Numbered from the stretch's first letter, positions 46,273 to 55,658 are shown. The stretch: 64,000 bases of DNA from Alkalihalobacillus sp. AL-G (GCF_030643805.1 NZ_CP094656.1:3286001-3350000); one strand, 5' to 3'. Notes: generated from the letters alone by a model not told the origin. Program-made: numbers and translations.

Positions 46273-46386
46273 TTATTTTTTCGCCCGCTCAGCTTTGACT
46301 GCGCTCATAATACTCGCGACGAGACCGCCCCATAGAATCACCATTCCAATTACCATCATTGTAATTGCGCCACCGGACATTCCCAT
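46273..46386 (-). CDS. MetS-type small subunit of NSS transporter
   Basis: The 37-residue single-TM protein (MVIGMVILWGGLVASIM then a charged end) matches the methionine/alanine importer small-subunit family. In Corynebacterium MetS is needed by MetP for transport. GGAGG lies ten bases before ATG 46386. It follows the NSS gene by two bases, so translation is probably coupled. Confidence 0.85.
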   Translation of the reverse strand: MGMSGGAITMMVIGMVILWGGLVASIMSAVKAERAKK

Positions 46387-46388
46387 GT

Positions 46389-47912
46389 TTATACGACCTC
46401 CTTTTTCTCTTCAGAAGATTCTTTTTTCCATTTTTTAAGAGAAAGAAGTACACCTACAACGATAATTCCAACCGCAATGAATACACCTGGGAATACGATA
46501 AACGCGGATTCATAGCCTCCATAGTTCCCTGTAGCTGTGTCGAACTCTTGAAGGAAGTTCTGTTTCAATAGATCGAACATCATATAACCTAAAACGACAG
46601 GAGTAATAATGGATAGGCAAACTCTCCACCATAACCCAGTTCGAATATCAGATACACCATTCGCATGCTCTTGAAGAGGCTTCAGTTGTTTGAATACCCA
46701 TGCAATTAAGACAACTTCGATCAAACCAGCCAACGCGATTCCAAACTGGTTAACAAAATAATCGATAACATCTAAGAAATATAGACCGCCGTTTGTGGAA
46801 AAAATAATCGAAATTAATGCGGCTGCACCGCCACCAAATGCAATCGCTCTTTTACGTGAAATGCTTAACTTCTCCTGAATCCCTGCAACAAACACTTCAC
46901 AAATTGAGATCAAGGATGATAATCCTGCAAAGACTAAAGAAAAGAAGAATAATACTCCGAATGCTTCACCCATGACAGGAATTTCGTTAATGATCTGTGG
47001 GAATACGGCAAATGCTAAACCAACACCCGCATCTGCTACTTCTGATACCGGCTGGTTAGCCTGAGTTGCCATGAATCCTAAAGCAGCAAAAACTCCGATT
47101 CCGGCTAATAATTCAAATCCTGAGTTTGCAAAACCAGTAATAAATGCATTATTATTAATATCCGATTTCTTCGGTAAATAACTTGAATAAGTAATCATAA
47201 TTGCGAAACCGATTGATAAACTAAAGAATATATGCCCATAGGCAGCTACCCAAACTTTACCGTCCATGATGCTATCCCAGTTTGGCTTAAAGAATGCATC
47301 TAACCCAGCAGTAGCTCCTTCTAAGGTAACAGCACGAATAACGATGATTAAAAACATGACTACAAGAGTTGGAATGAAAATCTTGTTCGCTTTTTCAATT
47401 CCCTTTTTAACACCTTTAAATAAAATACCAATCGTGATGACCCATGCAATAAGTAATGGTATGAATACTCCTGGAACGATACCACCAAATTCACCTGGTG
47501 TTTCAGCAAGCTTCAAATAATCACCCATTAAGAAGCCGCCTGTATCTTCTCCCCACGACTTATCAAAGGAAAAGAACGTGTAAGAAATCGCCCAGCCGAT
47601 AATGACTGAATAATACGTTGCGATGACAAATGAAATTGCGACCTGCCACCATCCTACCCATTCCATTTTCTTATTCATTCTAAAATAGGATAATGGTGCG
47701 GATCCCCGATTTTTATGTCCTAAAGTGAATTCCAAAATCAAGATAGGAATCCCCGCTGTTAGAAGTGCAAATAAATACGGTAAGAAAAAAGCTCCTCCAC
47801 CATTTTCATAGGCTACATAAGGAAACCTCCAAATGTTGCCTAGCCCTACTGCAGAACCGACAGCAGCCAAAATAAAGCCTGCTCTGGTTCCCCATTGTGC
47901 ACGATTCTCCAT
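46389..47912 (-). CDS. NSS-family sodium-dependent amino acid transporter (MetP-like)
   Basis: The 507-residue protein has the NSS signature GSAVGLGNIWRFPY in TM1 (sodium and substrate site) and about twelve membrane segments, typical of LeuT-fold carriers. The small subunit gene downstream points to a MetPS-type methionine or alanine importer. GGGGGA precedes ATG 47912. No SAM or T-box riboswitch was found upstream. Confidence 0.92.
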   Translation of the reverse strand: MENRAQWGTRAGFILAAVGSAVGLGNIWRFPYVAYENGGGAFFLPYLFALLTAGIPILILEFTLGHKNRGSAPLSYFRMNKKMEWVGWWQVAISFVIATYYSVIIGWAISYTFFSFDKSWGEDTGGFLMGDYLKLAETPGEFGGIVPGVFIPLLIAWVITIGILFKGVKKGIEKANKIFIPTLVVMFLIIVIRAVTLEGATAGLDAFFKPNWDSIMDGKVWVAAYGHIFFSLSIGFAIMITYSSYLPKKSDINNNAFITGFANSGFELLAGIGVFAALGFMATQANQPVSEVADAGVGLAFAVFPQIINEIPVMGEAFGVLFFFSLVFAGLSSLISICEVFVAGIQEKLSISRKRAIAFGGGAAALISIIFSTNGGLYFLDVIDYFVNQFGIALAGLIEVVLIAWVFKQLKPLQEHANGVSDIRTGLWWRVCLSIITPVVLGYMMFDLLKQNFLQEFDTATGNYGGYESAFIVFPGVFIAVGIIVVGVLLSLKKWKKESSEEKKEVV

Positions 47913-48221
47913 TAAATCTCCCCCATTCTGTTTTTGTTAAACCAATTGTGTTAAACTTTAGTTTTTTCAGACTATTTCGTTATTAGTATATCTATTACAC
48001 TTGTCCATGTCAAAGACTAAATGAAAATTTTTTAGTGAAATGTATCTAAATTTTTTCATCGGCAATATGGTAAGATACTCCCATACTTGATTTAGCCTTG
48101 AAGATGATCCGTGAACAAAATCGAAAGACCACTTGTATCCGCAAAATCTGCCTCTATATTGAAATATGTTACTGCATATAAAAAGAGGCTGCTCAAAGCA
48201 ACCTCTTCTAACCATCAATTT
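47913..48221. other. Intergenic stretch upstream of the NSS gene
   Basis: A+T-rich; holds the NSS promoter and the terminator of the NhaC-family gene (48176-48208). Nothing else is seen. Confidence 0.4.
48176..48208 (-). terminator. Terminator of the NhaC-family gene
   Basis: On the minus strand AAGAGGTTGCT/AGCAGCCTCTT hairpin followed by TTT, 14 bases after the stop. Confidence 0.85.
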
Positions 48222-49811
48222 TTATTTTTCTGGAGATGTTTCAGGTGATGTATCAACGTTCACTGCATCTGCATTTTTCAAAATGAAGGATACAATTAGC
48301 ATGAGCACGACTGAAACGAACAAGGCAATCAAGACACTCTGCGTAAACCCAAGCACTAGAAACCCGATTGCACTGATTACAGCAGCTAGAAGCGCATATG
48401 GCAGCTGTGTCATTACGTGGTCAATATGATTACTTCCTGCTCCGGTAGAAGATAGGATCGTCGTATCGGAAATCGGTGAACAGTGATCTCCAAACACAGA
48501 ACCGGCAAGAACCGCTGCTAGAACCGGAAGTAAAAATGTGATGTCCGTTGCGGCTGCAATTTCGCCAGCAATCGGCATCATGACACCGAACGTTCCCCAC
48601 GATGTTCCTGTTGCGAATGCCATGATTCCAGAAATAACGAAGAGCAATACAGGTAAAAATGCAATGTTGATATTATCATCTACAACTCCTGCGAGGTATT
48701 TTCCAGTTCCGATTTCATCGATGATCGCTACGATTACCCACGCGAACAGTAAAATGTAAATCGCTGGAAGCATGGACTGGATTCCTTTCCATGTTCCGAG
48801 GCCGAGATGATTTTCCGGTAATCCCTTCACTAGGAAGAAACCAAGAGTGACCGCTAAACCAATTAGTGCCCCAATAACAAGTGATAATGCGACGTCAGTG
48901 TTTTCAAACATCGCCAAAAGTGTAACTTCCCCTTGTGTCGCTTGTGCGCCTGTGTATAACATTGCTGCAACAGTACCAACAATCAATGCGACTATCGGCC
49001 AGATCAGATCTCCAACTTTCCCTTTATCACTTTCAGGCAAGTCCATCTGTTCGCCAGGAATCTGCTTTTTCTCCGGATCATGAACGAGACCTTCATTGAC
49101 AGCTCGCTCTTCATGGGTTTTCATTGAAAATAAATTAATGTTAAAAAGTGCTGTTGCGAATACTAAAAGCAATGCTGATATTGCATAAATATTCATTGGT
49201 ATAATTTTAATGAATGCTTCAAGAGCTCCAACGTTCGTCACTTCATGCGTTGCTAAAATCGTTCCAATCAAACCGATAATATAGGCCCCCCAGCTGGATA
49301 CAGGCGAAATCACACACACTGGAGCTGCGGTTGAATCGATATAGTAAGCAAGCTTAGCACGTGAAATTCGGTGTCGATCTGTTAATGGACGACTGACATT
49401 CCCAACAGCTAATGAGTTGAAATAATCATCGATGAAAATAATGAGCCCTAAAACAATCGTTAAAACTTGAGCCCCGACACGTGATTTCACTTTTTTACTT
49501 GCCCATTCCCCAAATGCTCTACTTCCACCAGCAATTGCAATGAGAGACGTCATAATTCCTAATAACAGTAAGAATAACAGAATAAATACATTCCACGTAT
49601 TTACTTCCCATGCGCCGGCCTTGTTTTGGACGACGAATATTCCTCTTACAATTTCCCAAATATGCATCGCCGTTGCACCTATATTAAAATCATTCAGCAT
49701 TAAAGCACCAACAATGATCCCAGCACCAAGGGATAGTAACACACGCCTCGTCAACGCAACCATCAGTAATGCCAACAAAGGCGGGATTAAAGAATAAATC
49801 GTATTTTCCAT
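48222..49811 (-). CDS. NhaC-family transporter, likely lysine transporter (LysW type)
   Basis: The 529-residue protein has about 12-14 membrane segments and NhaC-family motifs (IIFIDDYFNSLAVG, ATGTSWGTFGVMMPIAGE, GDHCSPISDTTILSSTGAG). NhaC-family members include Na+/H+ antiporters and amino-acid carriers. A lysine riboswitch with terminator lies upstream, so this copy is most likely a sodium-coupled lysine importer (the LysW type predicted from L-box comparisons). ATG 49811 has AGGAGG at nine to ten bases. The leader between the terminator and the start is unusually long (380 bases). Confidence 0.88.
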   Translation of the reverse strand: MENTIYSLIPPLLALLMVALTRRVLLSLGAGIIVGALMLNDFNIGATAMHIWEIVRGIFVVQNKAGAWEVNTWNVFILLFLLLLGIMTSLIAIAGGSRAFGEWASKKVKSRVGAQVLTIVLGLIIFIDDYFNSLAVGNVSRPLTDRHRISRAKLAYYIDSTAAPVCVISPVSSWGAYIIGLIGTILATHEVTNVGALEAFIKIIPMNIYAISALLLVFATALFNINLFSMKTHEERAVNEGLVHDPEKKQIPGEQMDLPESDKGKVGDLIWPIVALIVGTVAAMLYTGAQATQGEVTLLAMFENTDVALSLVIGALIGLAVTLGFFLVKGLPENHLGLGTWKGIQSMLPAIYILLFAWVIVAIIDEIGTGKYLAGVVDDNINIAFLPVLLFVISGIMAFATGTSWGTFGVMMPIAGEIAAATDITFLLPVLAAVLAGSVFGDHCSPISDTTILSSTGAGSNHIDHVMTQLPYALLAAVISAIGFLVLGFTQSVLIALFVSVVLMLIVSFILKNADAVNVDTSPETSPEK

Positions 49812-50190
49812 TGAGAAAAAAACCTCCTACAAATATTTGTCCAAATAATCGACGAATCAGAAGCAACACCGGGCAGAACATCACTCACATGTAACGAATT
49901 AGAAGCAAGAAGTTCGAGGTCTAGTGGAAAGCTACCACTTGCATCCTTGCTGCCTTACACCGAGGAAGCACTCATCGTGAGCAACAAGCGATACTGGCCC
50001 ATAAGCTACGAGTTGTACCGATGAAACTTACATCCTAGGTTAAGCTGTAGACGCAGGTACACGTTAACAACCTAGTTAGACGCAGCTGCACGATGTATGT
50101 ACATCGACCAAGATCATTCTTCCTTGTAAAACGTGAGAAACGAGAAGCCGAGTAACGATGAAAATCGAAGCTTATAATTGTCGATAAAAT
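49812..50190. other. Long untranslated leader between riboswitch terminator and NhaC-family gene
   Basis: No gene is supported in this 380-base leader. It contains many short inverted repeats and no long open frame. It could be read-through mRNA or the relic of a deleted first gene of the operon. Confidence 0.4.
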
Positions 50191-50232
50191 ATAAAAAAGG
50201 TAACGATAGATAGAAAATAACCTATCGTTACC
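50191..50232 (-). terminator. Riboswitch-controlled terminator
   Basis: On the minus strand GGTAACGATAG/CTATCGTTACC is a perfect 11-bp stem followed by six T. Its 5' arm can also pair in CGTTAC/GTAACG with the sequence at 50226-50245, an antiterminator that would exclude it. Confidence 0.9.
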
Positions 50233-50254
50233 TTTATTCGTAACGGTTATCCCC

Positions 50255-50443
50255 CATCGATCAGTAGTTCATCACTATTCAATATTCCCGAATAGTGACA
50301 GTGCTACACCTGTTTGATGCAGCCCCAACGACAAGCATTCCGACAAACGCTTGTGTTTCGGCAAATATCCCTTTCACTGATGATCATCGTCGTCGTTCTC
50401 ACATCAGTTACTATTGATAAATGCTCCTCTACCTCATCGAATG
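50255..50443 (-). promoter_or_regulatory. Lysine riboswitch (L-box)
   Basis: Read on the minus strand the L-box landmarks occur in order: AGAGGAGC, AGTAAC, GTGAAAGGGA, GCCGAA, GGGCTGCAT and CACTGTCAC followed by a hairpin CACTATTC/GAATAGTG. The ends CATTCGATGAGGTAG and CTACTGATCGATG pair as stem P1. A terminator follows at 50191-50232. With lysine bound, P1 is stable and the terminator forms, so the downstream transporter is shut off when lysine is plentiful. Confidence 0.9.
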
Positions 50444-50520
50444 ATAAGGTTTATTCATTTTTAGGACAGGTATTATTATAACAGAATAGCTATATTAATA
50501 CAAGTCTTCCTGAGTTTCAT

Positions 50521-51291
50521 TTAATTTCCGTCCTCTTGGTTTTCCTTGGATTTCTTCGGATCAATAGGGATAACAGGCTGAGCATCATCACCTGTGCCAA
50601 AATAATACGGTACATCTCCCGGAATGAATATATTACCAATGAATACTTCATTTTTAACAACCGTGTTCTCCTGTGAAAATGGAATAACGACGTTCGCGAT
50701 GACTTTAAAGTCAATGTAAACCTCTAATAACGTATTGTTGATACCCATTTCGACTTTTGTCATCCGTATTTTAGACTCCACTGAACCGATGATTTCAAAA
50801 CGGACTGGTATTCTAGGTCCTAGGTTTTCAAAAAGAACATTGTTCGTGGCAACACCAAGGGGAATATCAAAAACGATTCCATCTGCCCCGGCCCGTTCAT
50901 ATTCAATTTCTATATCATTCAATGTCGTATCGAACTGATCGATTTTACCTGCTTCAACATAATCTAAATATTTTTGTACCCGAATCGTTGCCTCAGAAAC
51001 AATCCGACTGTATTCCTTCGGGTTAAAGCTGTATGTTCCCTCTTCATGCCGTATGAACAATTCGTCAACATTCATATCTTCTACTATTTTTTTTGAAATC
51101 GCATCATTAATGGCTCGCGATGCAATTTGCTTGCTTTTTGTTTCCGCAATACTCATTACAATTGGTTCGATCCCTTTATTAATATAAACTAATGCCATCA
51201 ACGTTAAAACGGCGAAAATCACAAATGATATTACGAAAACATATTTAAATGGAAGAGGACCATTTCGGGGACGTCTCCGCATTTTCCACAT
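50521..51291 (-). CDS. yunB: Sporulation protein YunB
   Basis: The 256-residue protein has an N-terminal membrane anchor (residues 17-40) after a basic stretch and a soluble outer domain with IVFDIPLGVATNNVLFENLG and IPVRFEIIGSVESKI. YunB is required for normal spore formation in B. subtilis and belongs to the sigma-E regulon as I recall. AGGGGG precedes ATG 51291. It lies upstream of the riboswitch, on the same strand as yunC and yunD. Confidence 0.9.
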   Translation of the reverse strand: MWKMRRRPRNGPLPFKYVFVISFVIFAVLTLMALVYINKGIEPIVMSIAETKSKQIASRAINDAISKKIVEDMNVDELFIRHEEGTYSFNPKEYSRIVSEATIRVQKYLDYVEAGKIDQFDTTLNDIEIEYERAGADGIVFDIPLGVATNNVLFENLGPRIPVRFEIIGSVESKIRMTKVEMGINNTLLEVYIDFKVIANVVIPFSQENTVVKNEVFIGNIFIPGDVPYYFGTGDDAQPVIPIDPKKSKENQEDGN

Positions 51292-51386
51292 AAGTATACC
51301 CCCTGTCTATTGCTATGTTTATGCAACAGGAGGGGGTTGTATCGCTATTATTTTGGAACATTCAATTCAAATCCGGTCTTTCGCTA

Positions 51387-51692
51387 TTACCGAGCCATTT
51401 TAAGTAAGGCTTCACGTCCAGCAGTTCCTTTTGTAATGCCTAACGCTTCCGCTTCGTATGTTACCGATTCGAGCGGTGCCTCTAACAACTGGTCCAACGT
51501 TCGAACACCAACAGCTCGACCTGCGATGATCTTTCGATCCTTTAACTTTTCGTTTAAGAGAGCAACGTCAAGAGCTCCACACATGATGTATCCCTTGTCA
51601 TTGCTGATTGACATGAAATTGGTCTTCGGCAGTGCTACCGTGACTCCTGTAAATAGATGACCCTCTATCTCAATCGGGGTAATTGAGATCAT
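51387..51692 (-). CDS. yunC: YunC family protein (DUF1805)
   Basis: The 101-residue protein has the DUF1805 core GYIMCGALDVALLNEKLKDR and AVGVRTLDQLL. Length equals B. subtilis YunC. Function unknown. ATG 51692 is chosen with AAGGAG ten bases upstream; GTG 51701 is too close to the site. It follows yunD in the same direction. Confidence 0.88.
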   Translation of the reverse strand: MISITPIEIEGHLFTGVTVALPKTNFMSISNDKGYIMCGALDVALLNEKLKDRKIIAGRAVGVRTLDQLLEAPLESVTYEAEALGITKGTAGREALLKMAR

Positions 51693-51754
51693 ATCCTCCA
51701 CACTCCTTCTCCCTAAATAATATGATTCGATGGGAAAAAAGTGTTGGCAATCAC

Positions 51755-53155
51755 CTATGTTTTCAAGCTTTTTAGCTTCCAGTCAAGAACATCTCTCAGC
51801 ATTTCGGGCAAGTAATAATGCTTTTCTTCTGAATATGCAACCGAAGGAAGTAGACGCCCGAATGTGAACATATCCACCGTGCCGATCGAATACATTCGCT
51901 TTTGGTCCAAAGGTTCACCATTAACATAAATCTTCTGAACATGGTATTCATAATCGGGTAGAAGTTTACTCTCGACTTGGACACCGTCAAAAATCATCTT
52001 TCCCATCACCTTACCACGAAAGCCAAGCCCTTTAATTTTATATTGCTCCATCTCATCAGTCAGTGCATGCTGGATCATTTCTTTTAAGAATTCACCTTTT
52101 AGCAGCAGTCTACATGGATTGATCGGATGAGGACATATTCGGTGCAGGTCGGATTTCGTTACAGGACCTGTTGGAAGTCCCTCCAATAATAACCCGGCAT
52201 TGACCATCCCGATTTCAGCATCACACCATTCCCTGATCGCCTCGGATAAGAGAACTGAAAAGGGGGAGGGCTTGAACCACTCCAATTCGAGGGGAGCATC
52301 GAGTACAGTGACCTTCTCGTTTAATTTTTGGTTGGCATTCTCAGTCAGTTCAAATAGCTTCTGCTCACTTGCATTGTCCGGTTGATGCTCTTGGACATCG
52401 ATACATTCAGCCATGACGCATTGAATCTCTTTATGTTCTTTGTTCCATTCAATCTCCATTTTTCCAACGTTAAAACCGAACTTCCCCGCCTGTCCGATCG
52501 TCGTTTTCCCTTGATGGAGGCCGTTCTTTAGGACATGATGCGTGTGTGACCCTAAAATAATATCAAACTGATCACTTTCTGTGGCGATCCGTTTATCGGC
52601 CTCAAGCCCAAGATGAGACAGCAAGATAAGAATATCGACTTGACCCCGAATCTGATTCGACCACTTCTCGATTTGTTTAAAAGGATCAAGAATTTGCCAC
52701 CCGAGCAATTCATAGTACGTCGTAAACGGAGCAGTTACACCGATTACGCCTACTTTCAAGCTGTTCTGAAGCGTGTGGATATCATAAGGTTTTGCCCAAT
52801 GAGGGGGATTTCCATCTGTGTCTACTAAATTCGCAACGAGCACCTGAAAGTTCGCATTATCATAAAGTTCATTCAGCTGCTTTTTTGAAAACGTGATCCC
52901 TTCGTTGTTTCCGATTGTCGCATTCAGGAATCCCGCATCATTCATCAAGTCCACATTCCCGCGCCCCTCTGTCCCTTCTGTAACCGGATGAAACCGATCG
53001 ACATGGTCACCAATATCAAAACAGATCGAGACTTCGTTGTCCGTTTTGTGCTTCATCTGTTGTTTTTTTATATAATCGATGATTTTCGGCCATTGATCCA
53101 AATTACTATGTAAATCATTCGTATGATACAGATGAAGCTTTTGGGTGTCGCTCAT
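51755..53155 (-). CDS. yunD: 5'-nucleotidase/UshA-like metallophosphatase (YunD)
   Basis: The 466-residue protein has an N-terminal calcineurin-like metallophosphatase domain with HTNDLHSN, FDIGDHVD, IGNNEG and LGSHTHH, and a C-terminal nucleotidase domain (from about residue 265). It has no signal peptide, so it should act in the cytosol, unlike secreted UshA. Substrate is a nucleotide or related phosphate ester. AAAGGAGACG precedes ATG 53155. Confidence 0.9.
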   Translation of the reverse strand: MSDTQKLHLYHTNDLHSNLDQWPKIIDYIKKQQMKHKTDNEVSICFDIGDHVDRFHPVTEGTEGRGNVDLMNDAGFLNATIGNNEGITFSKKQLNELYDNANFQVLVANLVDTDGNPPHWAKPYDIHTLQNSLKVGVIGVTAPFTTYYELLGWQILDPFKQIEKWSNQIRGQVDILILLSHLGLEADKRIATESDQFDIILGSHTHHVLKNGLHQGKTTIGQAGKFGFNVGKMEIEWNKEHKEIQCVMAECIDVQEHQPDNASEQKLFELTENANQKLNEKVTVLDAPLELEWFKPSPFSVLLSEAIREWCDAEIGMVNAGLLLEGLPTGPVTKSDLHRICPHPINPCRLLLKGEFLKEMIQHALTDEMEQYKIKGLGFRGKVMGKMIFDGVQVESKLLPDYEYHVQKIYVNGEPLDQKRMYSIGTVDMFTFGRLLPSVAYSEEKHYYLPEMLRDVLDWKLKSLKT

Positions 53156-53194
53156 TGTATCGTCTCCTTTGGTGTTTATAGAATGCTAGCCCTT

Positions 53195-54040
53195 TTAAAA
53201 TAGATCTAATTGCCTTGGTGCCAAGCCTTCATAATCAATCCCAAGAAGCTTGATCATTTGTCGTGCGTTATTTGCGGCATCTCCACCCGAATTGTTGTTG
53301 AAAAGCGCACAAACCTCGTGCCCCGGTTTAGCAAGTTGTTGCAGATTTTCTTTCCATTCCACTAGTTCCTCATATGAATATTTGTATAAATATCTGACAT
53401 CGCGCCAGTTCGGATTGCCTTTCTTTTGCCACCCATGAACGTTTCGACCATGAAAACGGACGAGCGTATGTTTCGGGTGGGTCGGTTCCAATACGGTAGG
53501 AACTGAACCCGAGCCTGCCTGGGGCTCATCACAAATGCTATGAATCCAATCTTCACTTTTCATAAAATCAAGCGTTTTCGTACGGAACGATGGATGGAAC
53601 CAAGATTCATGGCGGAACTCAAGTGCAACTGGGATGTCCTTCATCTCTTCCCGGGCTGCTCTCAATTGCTCGATATTTTCCCGTTTACAATCAAACCATG
53701 GTGGATATTGAAACAGGACCATTTTCAGTTTGTTCGCCTCTTGCAGCGGTTGAATCGACTCTTTGAAAAGGTGAAACATCTCTTCCACACTCGTAAAAGG
53801 AATGTCCCCCCTGGAGTGCCCCGTCATTCCTTGATACGCTTTTACAACAAATGAAAAACGATCGGGTGTTTCACGAGCCCATTTTTCGTAGTTTCGAATC
53901 GGTTGTACAGCATAAAAGGATGAATCTATTTCTACTGTCGGAAAAAAACTGCTGTACGTCTGAAGTTTTTCAGATGGTCTAATGTCTGGCGGGTAGATCG
54001 AATCATGGTCTCCCCAGCCTGTTAACCCAATTTCAATCAT
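53195..54040 (-). CDS. yunF: YunF family protein (DUF72)
   Basis: The 281-residue TIM-barrel-like DUF72 protein contains IEIGLTGWGDHDSIYP, TVEIDSSFYAVQ and VALEFRHESWF. Function unknown; DUF72 members carry a conserved aspartate/histidine patch. AAAGGAAC precedes ATG 54040. It ends near yunD, same direction, and follows the MFS gene. Confidence 0.9.
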   Translation of the reverse strand: MIEIGLTGWGDHDSIYPPDIRPSEKLQTYSSFFPTVEIDSSFYAVQPIRNYEKWARETPDRFSFVVKAYQGMTGHSRGDIPFTSVEEMFHLFKESIQPLQEANKLKMVLFQYPPWFDCKRENIEQLRAAREEMKDIPVALEFRHESWFHPSFRTKTLDFMKSEDWIHSICDEPQAGSGSVPTVLEPTHPKHTLVRFHGRNVHGWQKKGNPNWRDVRYLYKYSYEELVEWKENLQQLAKPGHEVCALFNNNSGGDAANNARQMIKLLGIDYEGLAPRQLDLF

Positions 54041-54144
54041 AAAAATTCGGTTCCTTTCAAAGCGATCATCTACTATTATGTATTCTTATTTTGCGTCGTA
54101 TTGATCGAAATTTCAAGTATTAGGTGATGTATTCTAAAAGAAAA

Positions 54145-54170
54145 AAGCGGACCGGAATCCACTTTTTTTA
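54145..54170 (-). terminator. Possible terminator of the MFS exporter gene
   Basis: On the minus strand GTGGA/TCCGC with loop TTCCGG is followed by a T run. The stem is short and has one G-U pair. Confidence 0.5.
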
Positions 54171-54203
54171 ATCGGACACTACTTTTTTCAAAACTAAAAT
54201 CAC

Positions 54204-55490
54204 TCATGCTGATTGGTTTTCGCCTGCCTTGAAGTCTTTTCTTTTACGTGCGATTTTTCCATATACCATGGCCGCTGGGACTAATAAAATTCCAGATAAC
54301 ACCATCGCAGCCCTCAACGTGTAGCGGGTTCCAACAGCACCAACGAATGGTCCCCCAGCACTTTGACCGAGTGCATCCGATTGACTTAAAAATGAAAGCA
54401 CTGTCGCCCGAACTTTTCGGTCGATATTCTGGTTGACCCACGTATCAAGGATCGGATAGCTGATTGCTGTAAGAATGGATAGGAACCAATAGCAGCCTAT
54501 CGCAACCGCAAAATTACCTGCCAATCCAAAAATGATCAGACCTATTACCTGGCAACACGTTAACCAAAACAAGCTTTTTTTCACAATTTGCTGGTTTGTC
54601 GTATCGAACCTTTTCTTAAAAAGCTCAATTGCAATTATTGAAAGGACATTCCCAACTAGAGTGATAATCCCGAACCAGACAACGGGTTTCAGGTCTCCAA
54701 GCTCAGGTAACGTAAATGTTTGTAAAAAGTGAGCTTCCCACAGACGGTCAAATCCTTCGTACGCTGCTCCTGTAAACAATGTGACGAACAGCACCATAAT
54801 TAAAAGCGGTCTGCCCTTAATGACAGAAATCCCGTCTTGAAAGGTGCTATACATCGCTCTTACGGGTGATCTATTTTCTATTTTTTCAGGAATAAAGCTC
54901 GTTTCCTTCATCGTCATGATTAATAAGATGCCCAGAATCAAAAATAGCACACCACCAACAAGGAAAGGAAGGTTGAGCGCGATACTAGCTAATCCGACAC
55001 TTAGTGCAACACCTACTACCATTGCAGCTCTGCTAAACTGGGTCCCTTTTAAAAACAGCGAACTGATCTTATCCTCTCCGACTTCATCCGTTACCCACGC
55101 CTGTAAGGCTCCACTAAGAAAAGTCTCACCGATTCCTCGAATGAACTCAGCGAATAGAACACCCGCAATTAATGGAATCGCAAGTGCCATCATCGATTCT
55201 GAGAAAAAGGGGATCGAGCCTTCAATAATGTAAGCCGATCCAAGCATAAACATTCCGATAATGATGGATAATCGGCGGCTATACGTATCCGCTAAAATGC
55301 CGGTAATGCTTTCAAAGATAACGATGGTAATTTCGAGAACCGTTCCGATCAGTACCAATTGAAAAGGATTAAGTCCCAGTTCGACGACATAATAGATTGC
55401 ATACGTGGTAAACATGATTGTATTTGCGAGTGCGATTAAGCCTCTTAAAGTCAAATAAACGCGGGGCGCAGTCCAAAACGTCAAATTCAT
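54204..55490 (-). CDS. MFS exporter (MefA/tetracycline-type) with regulated leader
   Basis: The 428-residue protein has 12 membrane segments; TM1-TM6 include the motif A-like GILADTYSRRLSI and GIGETFLSGALQAW. It is of the drug-efflux branch of MFS with an unknown substrate. ATG 55490 is preferred over GTG 55496. It is preceded by a 19-codon leader peptide gene with a strong Shine-Dalgarno and by a promoter whose -35 lies in a perfect palindrome, so it appears inducible. It is not in a B. subtilis yun position. Confidence 0.85.
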   Translation of the reverse strand: MNLTFWTAPRVYLTLRGLIALANTIMFTTYAIYYVVELGLNPFQLVLIGTVLEITIVIFESITGILADTYSRRLSIIIGMFMLGSAYIIEGSIPFFSESMMALAIPLIAGVLFAEFIRGIGETFLSGALQAWVTDEVGEDKISSLFLKGTQFSRAAMVVGVALSVGLASIALNLPFLVGGVLFLILGILLIMTMKETSFIPEKIENRSPVRAMYSTFQDGISVIKGRPLLIMVLFVTLFTGAAYEGFDRLWEAHFLQTFTLPELGDLKPVVWFGIITLVGNVLSIIAIELFKKRFDTTNQQIVKKSLFWLTCCQVIGLIIFGLAGNFAVAIGCYWFLSILTAISYPILDTWVNQNIDRKVRATVLSFLSQSDALGQSAGGPFVGAVGTRYTLRAAMVLSGILLVPAAMVYGKIARKRKDFKAGENQSA

Positions 55491-55541
55491 TTCCACCCTT
55501 CAGCAGAAAAACGCCCCTTAATTAAAGTTCAGCTTTTCTGC

Positions 55542-55601
55542 TTAATGTATTTTGTAATTCATTTCACATTTTTGTGCGTTTTCGGCTAAAGTTTTTGACA
55601 T
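55542..55601 (-). CDS. Leader peptide of the MFS exporter
   Basis: The 19-codon frame MSKTLAENAQKCEMNYKIH has GGTGGAGG eight bases before its ATG, better than the site of the exporter itself. After the stop an AGCAGAAAA/TTTTCTGCT pairing can form up to the exporter ribosome site. This arrangement is typical of translation attenuation in antibiotic-resistance genes. Function is inferred from layout. Confidence 0.5.
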   Translation of the reverse strand: MSKTLAENAQKCEMNYKIH

Positions 55602-55621
55602 TTCAAACACCTCCACCCTAA

Positions 55622-55658
55622 ATATTAGATTTGAATAGATATTTTGTCTAGACAAAAT
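55622..55658 (-). promoter_or_regulatory. Promoter with palindromic operator for leader and MFS gene
   Basis: On the minus strand -35 TAGACA and -10 TAATAT are 17 bases apart. The perfect 18-bp palindrome ATTTTGTCTAGACAAAAT (55641-55658) covers the -35 box; a repressor of MarR or TetR type bound there would block RNA polymerase. No regulator gene is adjacent. Confidence 0.6.
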
